DNA from: Cyanoderma ruficeps
Taxonomy: Eukaryota; Chordata; Aves; Passeriformes; Timaliidae
Assembly (NCBI GenBank): GCA_008694505.1
Contig: VZDJ01005178.1
Location: forward strand, 126,807-190,806
Reading direction: 5' to 3'
DNA: 64,000 bases
Positions 60,001-62,507 of the stretch are shown in pieces. Below the pieces are notes generated by a model that did no database searches, was not told where the DNA came from, and saw only the letters and a list, made by a program, of their open reading frames with translations. Numbering within the stretch: the first letter of the stretch is position 1; each line of letters begins with the position of its first letter. The position numbers and the translations under genes were made by a program.

Positions 60001-62475
60001 CTCCAAGGAGTGACAAAGACTTCCAGTTTCAAGCTTGGAGTCCAGTGGAAACAGTCTGTGCAAATCTTCATTGTTGTAACAAATATTCCAGCTCTTGCTT
60101 AGGCTCTCCCATTAACACACTTATTACTAATTACTGTGCTTAGCAATTTGTATTAGTCCAGTTTTAACAGAGCTGAATGCATTTAGCCATTTGAAAGGAG
60201 GGTTTGAAACTGCCAACTTCCAAAAGGCCATTTTGGTGGGACAGCCCAGAGCCATGGGCCTCCTGCCCCTCTGGGGACACCTGGGGACACCTGGGCACCC
60301 CTGGGCTGTCACCAGCACCCCTGAGCCTTTTCCCAGCCCCTCTGCCCCACCACTGGAGTGTTCCATGGGGCTGTGGTGACCCCACAGGGCAGGAGCCAGC
60401 ACTCAGTGACCCCAGGGGGGCTCAGCCCCACCCCACAGCCCAGTGTGCCCCACAGCCAGCCCTGAGCCCACCCCACACTCACCATATCTGTGCAAGCACT
60501 GGCTGAGGTAACCCAGATTGGAAAAAGAAGTTCCTGGCTTGATCACCTGTAAAAGAAATAAGACATGGCTTCAGCTGCAGCTGCTGGCAGAGGGAATGGG
60601 GAATCAGGAGGCAAAAACACCTGCAACAGAAGCCCAACCCATTCCGTGACTGATGATCATTGGCAGAACACTAAGAAAATTCAGTGTAACAAAACACAGT
60701 AAGAGAAGGCCTCCTGTTGCCTTTGAGACCAAAGTTGGATGGAAATTTATTAGGGTCAGTGCAATTCCTTGATTTGGAGCTTTGTTTCCCACTGCTTCAA
60801 TCAGTTTTGCATTTAGATCATTCCAAGAGGTCAACCGTGCTGATGTCAGTGCTGTACAAACTGAATTTCTAAACCTGAATTCAGTTAAACTGACACACCT
60901 TTATTAAATCAGACCTTGTATTCATCACAATATTAGTGTGGTGGGCTGACCCCAGGCAAAGAACACAGTCACTCCCCTTCCACAGCAGGATGGGGAAGGG
61001 AAAATATCAGAAAATGACAGAAAAGTTGGGGCTGATGTGGCAAGACATGTCAACAATGGGATATAAAAGAAGAAATAACTGTCCAGATTTTCTAATTATT
61101 CTGCTCCCATGTCTCCCAGGCAGCTCTGAACACACTTAGGCTCATTAGCTAACATTTAACTAAACTAAATTAGAAGTGGAAACTGTTTGTTTACCAGTGA
61201 TAAATCCAGCAGTTGGTTTCAGACTATGGAACTGTTGATCATGCTTTGCTCTCTCCTCCACAGTAATAGCCCAGATATCCAGGTTGCCTGGTCCAAAAGA
61301 AATGGAGAAATGACATGAACCAACATTACCTAGAAAACACCCTCTGTTATTTCTGAGTGTAATTACCTCACAGCACTCTGGGCCTCTGCAAACAACACAA
61401 GGGTGGGAGGTCATTTGCCCCACAGAGCACACACAGCAAGAATTCCAGTTCCTTTACCTGCAAAGGCAGCTCTTCCTCCCCAATATCCCACCTGACCCTG
61501 CCCAGAGAACAGCCCTCAACAGATGGAACCTTTAAGTGCAACCAGAGCAGTTTCTGTGTCCCAGCACTGATATTTCTCTTTGTAATCCTTCTGCAGATCA
61601 GCTGCAGAACTCAACTCCCAAATGGATTCCCAGGATCTGAAGGGACCTACAAGGAAGAGGGACTGTTCATCAGGACCTGAGTGGCAGGACAAGCAGGGAT
61701 GGGTTCAGACTCAGAGAGAGGAAATTTGGGTGAGTTCTACACAGGGAATTGTTCCCTGGCAGGGGGGGCAGGCCCTGGCACAGGGTGCCCAGAGCAGCTG
61801 TGGCTGCCCCTGGATCCCTGGCAGTGCCCAAGGCCAGGTTGGACACTGGGGACAGTGGGAGGTGTCCCTGCCATGGCAGGGGTGGGATGAGCATCCCAAT
61901 CCAATCCAAACCTGTCTGGGATTCTGTGATTTCATGTGAATAGCAAAAATCCTGTCCCTACTGCACTGCCAAGGCCCATCCTGGATTTTTCACTGCATTT
62001 CCAGATGCTGCAACTTCCCCTGGTGCAAATGAAGAGCTAAAAAAGGTGTCACTTTTGTTCTAACCCAAATGTGAGTGATGGGACAAGGAAAAAGCTGGAA
62101 GTGATACCACCCAAAGGCATCTGCTGGACTTTTTAGCACCTAACAAGTCCAGGGATCCTGAAAGGAAAAAGGATCTGCACTCCTGCAGTGCAAGTGGAGC
62201 AGAATGAGGTGGTGCCCCACGGCCTGGGGGGGCCCTGCAGGGCAGAGTGTGGGGCTGGAAGGGACCAGAGCAGCACACAGGGCTCGGTGCTCTTGCCTGG
62301 GACGTGTCTGCAGAGCCATCACAAGGCACAGAAACAATCAGCTCAGAGAGATGCACTCTGCACAAACTCTTCCCTAGAGAAAACTCCTGGAAAGGAACGT
62401 GTTAGTGCCGAGTCTTTGCACACAGGAACAGTTCAGAACACACTTACCCCCAAAAGGTGTTGGAAACTGAGCCAT
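7228..62475 (-). CDS. ITSN1: Intersectin-1, whole coding span of the short isoform (29 exons, 2-30)
   Basis: Multidomain scaffold of clathrin-mediated endocytosis and synaptic vesicle recycling, acting at the plasma membrane. The EH domains bind NPF-motif proteins such as epsins, the coiled coil mediates dimerisation and Eps15 binding, and the five SH3 domains bind dynamin, synaptojanin, N-WASP, Cbl and SOS (family knowledge). Joining the exons listed below gives 1,212 codons with microexon 20 and 1,207 without; human ITSN1-S is 1,220 as I recall. Order by residue: EH1 about 15-110, Pro/Ala linker 116-206, EH2 about 215-305, coiled coil about 325-710, SH3A 735-798, AP2-binding linker 835-870, SH3B 907-965, SH3C 999-1050, SH3D 1070-1130, SH3E 1150-1208. 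The protein starts MAQFPTPFG, as in other vertebrates. No frameshift or internal stop is seen. The long isoform would use the same exons 2-29 and then exons outside the window. Confidence 0.97.
7230..7547 (-). other. ITSN1 intron 29 (short-isoform only)
   Basis: 318 nt, removed only when exon 29 is joined to exon 30. Contains the GGT/G-quadruplex tract and a strong pyrimidine tract before exon 30. Confidence 0.85.
7330..7382 (+). promoter_or_regulatory. GGT microsatellite and G-quadruplex motif in intron 29
   Basis: About eight GGT units (7335-7360), then five G-runs of three or more within 25 nt (7358-7382) on the plus strand, which is the template strand for ITSN1. In the transcript this becomes a CCA repeat and C-runs. 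It lies about 100-150 nt before the exon 30 acceptor. Possible polymerase pause site or poly(C)-binding protein site (inference). Confidence 0.5.
7548..7739 (-). CDS. ITSN1: ITSN1 exon 29: SH3E
   Basis: 192 nt, phase 1 to phase 1, residues 1149-1212. Full SH3 domain: [42 protein letters not shown], then TDTDPSQQ and a final single T. Joined to exon 30 this T makes a TGA stop (short isoform). In the long isoform of other vertebrates it becomes the Trp codon that leads to the DH domain. The acceptor is CCTCACAG and the donor GTGAGT. Confidence 0.96.
7790..7965 (-). mobile_element. CR1 LINE fragment, GGGATTGAGG subtype
   Basis: Reverse complement of the 3027-3292 type: CAGCTCCTGGAGCTCTGGGG, CCCATTCCCTGGGGAGCCTG. 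Confidence 0.8.
8104..8259. repeat. 20-bp minisatellite at the 3' tail of a CR1
   Basis: About eight units of TTTCATGGAATCCCAAAGAG with single-base variants (CATG, AATG or TGTG). It lies at the 3' end of the minus-strand CR1 remnant at 8262-8365, whose terminal repeat (ATTCCATG type) it contains. Confidence 0.9.
8262..8365 (-). mobile_element. CR1 LINE 3' remnant
   Basis: TTGGGTTACAAGGGACCTTA, GTGCCACCCCTGCCATGACA. Diverged copy of the common family, next to the 20-bp array. Confidence 0.7.
9423..9690. repeat. 51-bp minisatellite, five units
   Basis: Units start GGGATGGGGGATGGAGACAC and hold CAGCTCCTGTCCCACAGTCA. Starts at 9423, 9473, 9524, about 9575 and about 9633. The last two are diverged. 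Confidence 0.85.
9691..9955. repeat. GGGAT-type satellite with GAAGAT/GCAGAT variants
   Basis: About 265 nt of GATGGGATGGGATG units with interspersed AAGATGG and GCAGATGG, probably grown from the GGGATGGGG start of the 51-bp unit. The transcript side is pyrimidine-rich. Confidence 0.9.
10040..10154 (-). CDS. ITSN1: ITSN1 exon 28: end of SH3D and D-E linker
   Basis: 115 nt, phase 0 to phase 1, residues 1111-1149. [20 protein letters not shown] completes SH3D; this Arg/Lys-rich distal loop is typical of intersectin SH3D. A Pro/Thr linker follows. The acceptor is CTCCGCAG and the donor GTGAGC. Minisatellite DNA starts about 85 nt past the donor. Confidence 0.95.
10155..11619 (-). other. ITSN1 intron 27
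   Basis: 1.46 kb, AT-rich, no repeat or coding sequence recognised. Confidence 0.8.
11620..11741 (-). CDS. ITSN1: ITSN1 exon 27: first part of SH3D
   Basis: 122 nt, phase 1 to phase 0, residues 1070-1110. [20 protein letters not shown], then the GGWWEGELQ binding-surface motif. The acceptor is CAACAG and the donor GTTAGT is non-consensus but of GT type. Confidence 0.95.
12011..12069. repeat. TAA then TAG trinucleotide microsatellite
   Basis: About twelve TAA units that pass into TAG/TAC units. Confidence 0.9.
12988..13250 (-). mobile_element. CR1 LINE 3' fragment
   Basis: TCATGGAATGGTTTGGGTTG through GGGAACAATTCCTGCCCCAC and the CCCATCCAGCCCTGCCC part: a longer copy of the common family. 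Confidence 0.87.
13733..13778 (-). CDS. ITSN1: ITSN1 exon 26: short SH3C-D linker
   Basis: 46 nt, phase 0 to phase 1, residues 1055-1070: [15 protein letters not shown], a basic linker. It matches the human linker in length and in the KTGSLGKKP end. Too short to show as an open frame, it was found by joining phases. The acceptor is ATTTCAAG and the donor GTGAGT. Confidence 0.94.
13779..17680 (-). other. ITSN1 intron 25
   Basis: 3.9 kb. The 24-bp minisatellite is at 14024-14325. The rest (14.4-17.6 kb) has no recognised repeat or gene; minus-strand open frames near 15-16.7 kb match no known protein. Confidence 0.8.
14024..14325. repeat. 24-bp minisatellite, about 12 units
   Basis: Unit CCCATTTGTAATCCCAAAG followed by TAGAT, with variants TATAA and GGAGAT. 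The period is a multiple of three, so 8-residue periodic open frames of 101 and 115 codons appear on the minus strand; they are not genes. Confidence 0.9.
17681..17847 (-). CDS. ITSN1: ITSN1 exon 25: SH3C
   Basis: 167 nt, phase 1 to phase 0, residues 999-1054. Full SH3 domain: [37 protein letters not shown]. Exon 25 plus exon 26 is 213 nt with matching outer phases, so their joint skipping, known in mammals, would cleanly remove SH3C. The acceptor is TTTTGCAG and the donor GTAGAG. Confidence 0.96.
18375..18442 (+). mobile_element. CR1 LINE 3' terminus
   Basis: TGAAGGTCCCTTCCAACCCC, GGGATTCCATGG: only the last 60 or so nt of an element. Confidence 0.55.
18900..19033. repeat. 68-bp tandem duplication
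   Basis: Two near-identical copies (AGCAAGAACTTTAATGAAAC, GAGCTTTGGGGGAAAT), the second starting at 18968. Confidence 0.9.
19372..19454 (-). CDS. ITSN1: ITSN1 exon 24: SH3B-C linker
   Basis: 83 nt, phase 2 to phase 1, residues 971-999. Ser-rich linker [20 protein letters not shown], with SP sites suited to proline-directed kinases (inference). The acceptor is TTCTAAAG and the donor GTGAGT. Confidence 0.95.
19455..20139 (-). other. ITSN1 intron 23
   Basis: 685 nt, AT-rich, with a short TTA microsatellite at 19506-19522. Nothing else recognised. Confidence 0.8.
20140..20345 (-). CDS. ITSN1: ITSN1 exon 23: SH3B
   Basis: 206 nt, phase 0 to phase 2, residues 903-971. The full SH3 domain is in one exon: [39 protein letters not shown]. 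Ends with the basic tail GPIRKST. The acceptor is TTCTGAAG and the donor GTATTT is weak. Confidence 0.96.
20346..21512 (-). other. ITSN1 intron 22
   Basis: 1.17 kb. Holds the second copy of the 48-nt element (20399-20446) and a long CR1 with a one-base gap (21018-21400). Confidence 0.8.
21018..21400 (-). mobile_element. CR1 LINE fragment with a single-N joint
   Basis: TAGAATGGCCTGGGTTGGGA through CAGCAGCTCCACGTCCTCCC. The N at 21260 sits between CATTCCCTG and CCTCCCAGCAG. In the copy at 23431 these two points are about 138 nt apart, so sequence is missing here. Confidence 0.87.
21513..21672 (-). CDS. ITSN1: ITSN1 exon 22: SH3A-B linker
   Basis: 160 nt, phase 2 to phase 0, residues 849-902. 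Encodes [20 protein letters not shown], with the second Trp-based AP2 motif (NWDAW), then [18 protein letters not shown] and SPSPVLGQ. The acceptor is GTTTGCAG and the donor GTGAGC. A long CR1 copy ends about 110 nt downstream in intron 22. Confidence 0.95.
22068..22236 (-). mobile_element. CR1 LINE 3' fragment
   Basis: CAGAATCATGGAATGGTTTG to GGGCACCCTGTGCCAGGGCC; it lacks the CCCAGGCTGCTCCAAG part. Confidence 0.87.
22480..22810 (+). mobile_element. CR1 LINE 3' fragment, forward
   Basis: GAATTGTTCCCTGGCAGGGT through GCACTGGGTGGGCTTTAGGT and the GGATTCTGTGATTCC terminus. Confidence 0.87.
23043..23287 (-). CDS. ITSN1: ITSN1 exon 21: second half of SH3A and AP2-binding linker
   Basis: 245 nt, phase 0 to phase 2, residues 768-849. 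[20 protein letters not shown] and [11 protein letters not shown] complete SH3A (binding Trp and the ALYDY-partner Pro/Tyr are present). A Pro/Ala linker follows, then NNWADFSS, whose WADF motif in mammalian intersectin binds AP2. The acceptor is GTCTGCAG. The donor is GTAGGT after AC; reading past it by chance keeps the frame for two codons. Confidence 0.96.
23431..24090 (-). mobile_element. CR1 LINE fragment, longest in window
   Basis: About 660 nt, from the 3' end (CAGAACCACGGAAGGGTTTG) to GGGCCTCACCTGAGGGGGCC. No reverse-transcriptase reading frame remains. Confidence 0.88.
24848..25012. repeat. Duplicated intronic block, copy 1
   Basis: TTTGTTTCAATTTCCTTAAT, CCACCATCCACAA, GGCTTTAAATGTCCA, GTGGGAGGTTGGTTT. 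Direct-orientation match to 25618-25783, about 770 nt away, with scattered differences. Confidence 0.8.
25356..25435. repeat. 40-bp tandem duplication
   Basis: Two copies of AGCCCTCCCCAGAGTGCCAA plus CTTTTCCTTCCTGGACA, identical except at the edge. Confidence 0.9.
25618..25783. repeat. Duplicated intronic block, copy 2
   Basis: Second copy of the 24848-25012 block; differs at about one base in ten, so it is not a recent duplication. Confidence 0.8.
26206..26220 (-). CDS. ITSN1: ITSN1 microexon 20 (15 nt, VKRER) in SH3A
   Basis: Exactly 15 nt between an AG (GCCCTGGAG) and a strong donor GTAAGTG. Phase 0 on both sides, it reads Val-Lys-Arg-Glu-Arg. It falls 20th when the ATG exon is counted as exon 2, matching the mammalian neuron-specific exon 20 that inserts VKGEW in the n-Src loop of SH3A and changes ligand preference. 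Two single-base changes (GGG to AGG, TGG to AGG) would convert one to the other. Nine UGC motifs lie in the 70 nt upstream and the pyrimidine tract is poor, as expected for an SRRM4-dependent neural microexon. I saw no other 15-nt candidate between exons 19 and 21. Skipping keeps the frame. Confidence 0.82.
26221..26290 (-). promoter_or_regulatory. UGC-rich splicing enhancer upstream of microexon 20
   Basis: Nine UGC trinucleotides in 70 nt directly before the microexon 3' splice site (seen as GCA on the plus strand), in place of a proper pyrimidine tract. Clustered UGC next to a microexon acceptor is the known signature for the neural splicing factor SRRM4 (nSR100). The assignment to SRRM4 is inference from that family rule. 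Confidence 0.6.
26447..26541. repeat. AT-rich TATATA tract
   Basis: About 95 nt of near-pure A/T with palindromic ATATAT and TATATA words, able to form cruciforms. Confidence 0.85.
26543..26850. repeat. Degenerate tandem repeat, 66-80 bp period
   Basis: Four to five diverged units, each with GTGCTCCTTAGAATCAC-like, TTTTGGGGAAA-like and TTTCCCTGCAAATCT-like words, starting at about 26543, 26617, 26685, 26751 and 26829. Confidence 0.7.
27596..27717 (-). CDS. ITSN1: ITSN1 exon 19: first half of SH3A
   Basis: 122 nt, phase 1 to phase 0, residues 722-762. Contains the SH3 ALYPF motif and acidic RT loop ([19 protein letters not shown]), ending at IVM just where the microexon inserts into the n-Src loop. 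SH3A binds dynamin, synaptojanin and SOS (family knowledge). The acceptor is TTGCTCAG and the donor GTAAGC. Confidence 0.96.
27718..28682 (-). other. ITSN1 intron 18
   Basis: 965 nt; one CR1 fragment, otherwise unrecognised. Confidence 0.85.
27928..28092 (-). mobile_element. CR1 LINE 3' fragment
   Basis: CAATGGTTGGGAGGGACCTT, GCCATGGCAGGGACACCTCC, CTGCTCCAAGCCCCAGTGTC. Confidence 0.85.
28683..28903 (-). CDS. ITSN1: ITSN1 exon 18: end of the coiled coil, diverged
   Basis: 221 nt, phase 2 to phase 1, residues 648-722. The last part ([20 protein letters not shown], then APWSNA) matches the family clearly. The first 30 or so residues ([20 protein letters not shown]) differ much from the human exon as I remember it, and the exon seems three codons shorter. 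Frame and splice sites (acceptor TCCCCCAG, donor GTAGGG) are intact, so this reads as fast evolution of a charged linker and not as damage. Confidence 0.92.
29078..29122 (-). mobile_element. CR1 LINE 3' terminus
   Basis: ACTCACGGAATGGTTTGGGT, GGGACCTTAAAGATG: the last 45 or so nt only. Confidence 0.6.
29560..29752 (-). mobile_element. CR1 LINE 3' fragment, longer subtype
   Basis: TCCCTGAGGTTGGAAAAGCC to CCTTTCCATGGGGAAATTG. Confidence 0.85.
29885..30009 (-). CDS. ITSN1: ITSN1 exon 17: coiled coil
   Basis: 125 nt, phase 0 to phase 2, residues 607-648. Encodes [20 protein letters not shown] and ends [10 protein letters not shown]. The acceptor is CAATCCAG and the donor GTAAGA. The intron before it (6.65 kb) is the largest in the window. 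Confidence 0.95.
32806..32985 (+). mobile_element. CR1 LINE 3' fragment
   Basis: GGGCAGGCCCTGGCACAGGG to CCAACCCAAACAATTCCATG. Confidence 0.85.
34181..34372 (+). mobile_element. CR1 LINE fragment, GGGATTGAGG subtype
   Basis: AGAGGGTGCTGGGCACTGCC to GGGGGTCCCTCCCAGCTCAG and a short ATTCCATGAATCCATG tail. Confidence 0.82.
34590..35015 (+). mobile_element. CR1 LINE fragment, longer subtype, diverged 3' end
   Basis: CTGGGGCTGGAGCGTGTCCA through GGCACTGGGTGATCATGGGG. The middle matches 1720-2145 inverted; the last 100 or so nt belong to a different 3' end. Confidence 0.82.
36661..36800 (-). CDS. ITSN1: ITSN1 exon 16: coiled coil
   Basis: 140 nt, phase 1 to phase 0, residues 560-606. Encodes [20 protein letters not shown] and ends [12 protein letters not shown]. 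The acceptor is AACCAG, with a weak pyrimidine tract, and the donor GTAACC. Confidence 0.95.
36952..37039 (-). CDS. ITSN1: ITSN1 exon 15: coiled coil
   Basis: 88 nt, phase 0 to phase 1, residues 531-560 ([20 protein letters not shown], then KQVQQNSLH). The acceptor is GCTCCAG and the donor GTGAGT. The following intron 15 is only 151 nt, the shortest in the window. Confidence 0.95.
37365..37650 (-). mobile_element. CR1 LINE 3' fragment, longer subtype
   Basis: CAAATCCCTGAGGCTGGAAA to GGGAGCACAGCCCGACCC. Confidence 0.85.
38247..38385 (+). mobile_element. CR1 LINE 3' fragment
   Basis: CCCTGGCAGTGCCCAAGGCC to GGCTTTAAGGTCCATCCCAA. Confidence 0.85.
38835..39245 (+). mobile_element. CR1 LINE fragment, GGGATTGAGG subtype, longest copy
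   Basis: About 410 nt; extends further 5' than its relatives (GGACACGGGGCTGGGGAAGG, CCTGGAGGAGCCTGAGGTCA). Confidence 0.8.
39310..39402 (+). mobile_element. CR1 LINE 3' terminus
   Basis: CCCATGGCAGGGGCTGGATG, then TGTGGTTCTGTGATTC. Confidence 0.65.
41248..41388 (-). CDS. ITSN1: ITSN1 exon 14: coiled coil
   Basis: 141 nt, phase 0 to 0, residues 484-530. Encodes [20 protein letters not shown] and ends [11 protein letters not shown]. The acceptor is TTTTCAAG and the donor GTGAGA. Confidence 0.96.
41389..41881 (-). other. ITSN1 intron 13
   Basis: 493 nt, AT-rich; nothing recognised. Confidence 0.85.
41882..42031 (-). CDS. ITSN1: ITSN1 exon 13: coiled coil
   Basis: 150 nt, phase 0 to 0, residues 434-483 ([19 protein letters not shown] at its start, ending LEFELEAL). 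The donor is GTGAGT after CTT and the acceptor CCCTGCAG. An LTR-like repeat begins about 50 nt upstream of this exon in intron 12. Confidence 0.96.
42032..43373 (-). other. ITSN1 intron 12
   Basis: 1.34 kb, most of it LTR-like repeat (42085 to about 43230). Confidence 0.8.
42085..43230 (+). mobile_element. Probable ERV LTR-derived sequence
   Basis: The first 190 or so nt (GAGCCCTGGGCACGGAGAAT, GGTGCAGCTGGAATAGAAGG) recur at 57585-57775. Next comes a stretch ending in TATAAATAAGAATTAATAAACATT, a TATA/poly(A)-type LTR core. The last part (CACCCTAAACCCTCCATCTT) resembles passerine LTR ends. No gag, pol or env frame is present. The exact edges and family are uncertain. Confidence 0.5.
43374..43636 (-). 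CDS. ITSN1: ITSN1 exon 12: charged coiled coil (KLERQ region)
   Basis: 263 nt, phase 1 to phase 0, residues 346-433. Almost entirely Glu, Arg, Lys, Gln and Leu (starts [20 protein letters not shown]). This single-helix coiled coil drives dimerisation and binding to Eps15 (family knowledge). Codon repetition leaves all other frames open, so several false open frames overlap it. The acceptor is CCCCGCAG and the donor GTCAGG. Confidence 0.96.
43637..46505 (-). other. ITSN1 intron 11
   Basis: 2.87 kb. The higher-order array fills 43676-45345; 45.35-46.5 kb shows nothing recognised. Confidence 0.85.
43676..45345. repeat. Nested tandem array built on a CR1 tail
   Basis: Three long units (about 370-490 nt; starts near 43688, 44176, 44538), each made of a CAGCAGGAGGGGATGGAT block, a CR1 3' terminus (ACCTTTAAGGTCCCTTCCAA), CTCTTAACATCAAATGTAAT and an AT microsatellite (AATAAT, ATAATA). 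Four short units (about 100-125 nt; near 44930, 45056, 45160, 45262) follow, made of GAAACCCAAAGGAATCCCCA, GGAGAGGATGCACCTCCCCG and AAATAAAAATAAAAGAAT. The array begins about 40 nt from the exon 12 acceptor. Confidence 0.88.
46506..46621 (-). CDS. ITSN1: ITSN1 exon 11: hinge into the coiled coil
   Basis: 116 nt, phase 2 to phase 1, residues 307-345. A basic Ser/Gly stretch ([14 protein letters not shown]) leads into the acidic-to-charged [20 protein letters not shown] that opens the coiled coil. The acceptor is CTTGGCAG and the donor GTGAGC. Confidence 0.95.
46622..47439 (-). other. ITSN1 intron 10
   Basis: 818 nt; nothing recognised. Confidence 0.85.
47440..47577 (-). CDS. ITSN1: ITSN1 exon 10: end of EH domain 2
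   Basis: 138 nt, phase 2 to phase 2, residues 261-307. Holds the calcium-type EF-hand loop [13 protein letters not shown], then the helix [18 protein letters not shown] and the PEYIPPSF end of the domain. The acceptor is TTAACAAG and the donor GTAACT. Confidence 0.96.
47578..49697 (-). other. ITSN1 intron 9
   Basis: 2.1 kb; one CR1 at 48158-48392, the rest unrecognised. Confidence 0.85.
48158..48392 (+). mobile_element. CR1 LINE fragment, GGGATTGAGG subtype
   Basis: GGACAGCACCCAGGGAGCGG to GGTCTCTCCCAGCTCAGG. Confidence 0.82.
49698..49761 (-). CDS. ITSN1: ITSN1 exon 9: middle of EH domain 2
   Basis: 64 nt, phase 1 to phase 2, residues 240-261. Encodes [20 protein letters not shown] and two bases of the NPF-pocket Trp. 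Same length and phases as exon 4 of EH1. The acceptor is ATTTTAG and the donor GTAAAA. Confidence 0.96.
49762..50426 (-). other. ITSN1 intron 8
   Basis: 665 nt with a CR1 at 49870-50020. Confidence 0.85.
49870..50020 (-). mobile_element. CR1 LINE 3' fragment
   Basis: CTGGTTTGGGTGGGGAGGGA, GTGCCACCCCTGCCATGGCA, GCCACAGCTGCTCTGGACA. Confidence 0.87.
50427..50527 (-). CDS. ITSN1: ITSN1 exon 8: start of EH domain 2
   Basis: 101 nt, phase 2 to phase 1, residues 206-239. Encodes [20 protein letters not shown], the first helix and the non-calcium EF-hand of EH2. The acceptor is CCTGCAG and the donor GTACTG. Confidence 0.96.
50583..50776 (-). mobile_element. CR1 LINE 3' fragment, left arm of an inverted pair
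   Basis: ACAGAAAGGTTCGGGATGGA through GGGCACCCTGTGCCAGGG. Confidence 0.87.
50874..51030 (+). mobile_element. CR1 LINE 3' fragment, right arm of an inverted pair
   Basis: CCCAGAGCAGCTGTGGCTGC through CATCCCAAACCATTCCATAA. Confidence 0.87.
52287..52382. repeat. 48-bp perfect tandem duplication
   Basis: Two copies of TCTTGTTTTCACAGTACCAG plus GAGTGTTTGTGCACGATGC; the absence of differences points to recent origin. Confidence 0.92.
52628..52721 (-). CDS. ITSN1: ITSN1 exon 7: linker before EH2
   Basis: 94 nt, phase 1 to phase 2, residues 175-206. Encodes [13 protein letters not shown] and [11 protein letters not shown], a Ser-rich basic stretch that looks phosphorylatable (inference). The acceptor is CTTCCCAG and the donor GTGGGG. 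Confidence 0.95.
52722..53287 (-). other. ITSN1 intron 6
   Basis: 566 nt; nothing recognised. Confidence 0.85.
53288..53464 (-). CDS. ITSN1: ITSN1 exon 6: Pro/Ala-rich linker between EH1 and EH2
   Basis: 177 nt, phase 1 to phase 1, residues 116-174. Low-complexity hydrophobic linker rich in Pro, Val and Ala (for example [17 protein letters not shown] and [13 protein letters not shown]). It is GC-rich, which makes long open frames appear on the opposite strand. The acceptor is GCCCGTAG and the donor GTACGC. One codon appears shorter than human in the SSVPAAV stretch (comparison from memory). Confidence 0.95.
53465..54867 (-). other. ITSN1 intron 5
   Basis: 1.4 kb, GC-rich near exon 6, with one CR1 at 54108-54322. 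Confidence 0.85.
54108..54322 (+). mobile_element. CR1 LINE 3' fragment
   Basis: GGGGCAGGAATTGTTCCCTG to TTCCATTCCAAACCATTCCA. Confidence 0.88.
54868..55028 (-). CDS. ITSN1: ITSN1 exon 5: end of EH domain 1
   Basis: 161 nt, phase 2 to phase 1, residues 62-115. Contains the EF-hand loop [13 protein letters not shown] (acidic residues at positions 1 and 5, Gly at 6, Glu at 12), then helix [17 protein letters not shown] and the start of the proline-rich linker. The acceptor is TTTTGCAG and the donor GTGAGA. The preceding intron is one of the largest in the window (5.45 kb). Confidence 0.96.
55125..55553 (+). mobile_element. CR1 LINE fragment, longer subtype
   Basis: GAAGGGCTGGAGCCCCAGGA (an internal 45 or so nt stretch is duplicated) to GGCTTTTCCAGCCTCAGGGA. 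Confidence 0.87.
56676..56920 (-). mobile_element. CR1 LINE 3' fragment ending at a single N
   Basis: GAATCCCAGAACCCAGACTG to CCATCCAGCCCTGCCCTCTG, then N at 56918 where the match stops abruptly. Confidence 0.87.
57585..57775 (+). mobile_element. LTR-like fragment related to 42085
   Basis: CCAGCAAACACTGCATTGCA, AAGGCTCCCAAAATTCACTG, GGTGCAGCTGGAATAGAAGG; very similar to 42085-42272. Confidence 0.6.
58445..58580 (+). mobile_element. CR1 LINE 3' fragment
   Basis: CCCTGGATCCCTGGCAGTGC to TCCCTCCCAAACCATCCTGG. Confidence 0.87.
59622..59880 (-). mobile_element. CR1 LINE 3' fragment
   Basis: AATCACAGAATCATGGAATG to CATCCAGCCCTGCCCTCTGG and CATTCCCTGTGTCCTGGC. Confidence 0.88.
60483..60546 (-). 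CDS. ITSN1: ITSN1 exon 4: middle of EH domain 1
   Basis: 64 nt, phase 1 to phase 2, residues 41-62. Encodes [20 protein letters not shown] and the first two bases of the conserved Trp (TG|G) that lines the NPF-binding pocket of EH domains. The acceptor is TTTTACAG and the donor GTGAGT. Exon 9 has the same length and phases at the same place in EH2. Confidence 0.96.
60547..61194 (-). other. ITSN1 intron 3
   Basis: 648 nt; a possible LTR remnant at 60935-61055, the rest unrecognised. Confidence 0.8.
60935..61055 (+). mobile_element. Possible avian LTR remnant
   Basis: GTGTGGTGGGCTGACCCC and CAGCAGGATGGGGAAGGGAA resemble the start of a widespread avian LTR (GTGGTGGGTTGACC type). Diverged; family not certain. 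Confidence 0.35.
61195..61287 (-). CDS. ITSN1: ITSN1 exon 3: first part of EH domain 1
   Basis: 93 nt, phase 1 to phase 1, residues 10-40. Encodes the start of EH1, with the family signature [18 protein letters not shown]. The acceptor is GGACCAG and the donor GTAAAC. The second residue of the exon is Asn where I recall Ser in human. Confidence 0.96.
61288..62447 (-). other. ITSN1 intron 2
   Basis: 1.16 kb with one CR1 at 61740-61935. Confidence 0.85.
61740..61935 (+). mobile_element. CR1 LINE 3' fragment
   Basis: GGAATTGTTCCCTGGCAGGG to CAAACCTGTCTGGGATTCTG and TGATTTCATG. Confidence 0.88.
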
Positions 62476-62507
62476 GGTTCTGTCACTTTTAGCTTGTTAA
62501 TAGATGC
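62448..62507 (-). CDS. ITSN1: ITSN1 exon 2: end of 5' UTR and start codon
   Basis: 60 nt. The ATG is at 62475-62473 in a strong Kozak context (A at -3, G at +4). An in-frame TAA at 62499-62497 lies upstream within the same exon, so translation cannot start earlier in this frame. Codes for MAQFPTPFG (residues 1-9) and ends in phase 1. The acceptor is TTTTCCAG and the donor GTAAGT. 32 nt are 5' UTR. The non-coding exon 1 and the promoter are not in the window. Confidence 0.96.

Larger units (their letters stand above)
55029..60482 (-). other. ITSN1 intron 4
   Basis: 5.45 kb with CR1 fragments at 55125, 56676, 58445 and 59622 and an LTR-like fragment at 57585. 55.6-56.6 and 58.6-59.6 kb show nothing recognised; 60.2-60.48 kb is GC-rich. 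Confidence 0.85.

Noticed and set aside
60604..60834. 76-codon minus-strand frame with a hydrophobic end in intron 3
   Set aside because: No family match that I can see, no splice context, and inside an ITSN1 intron.
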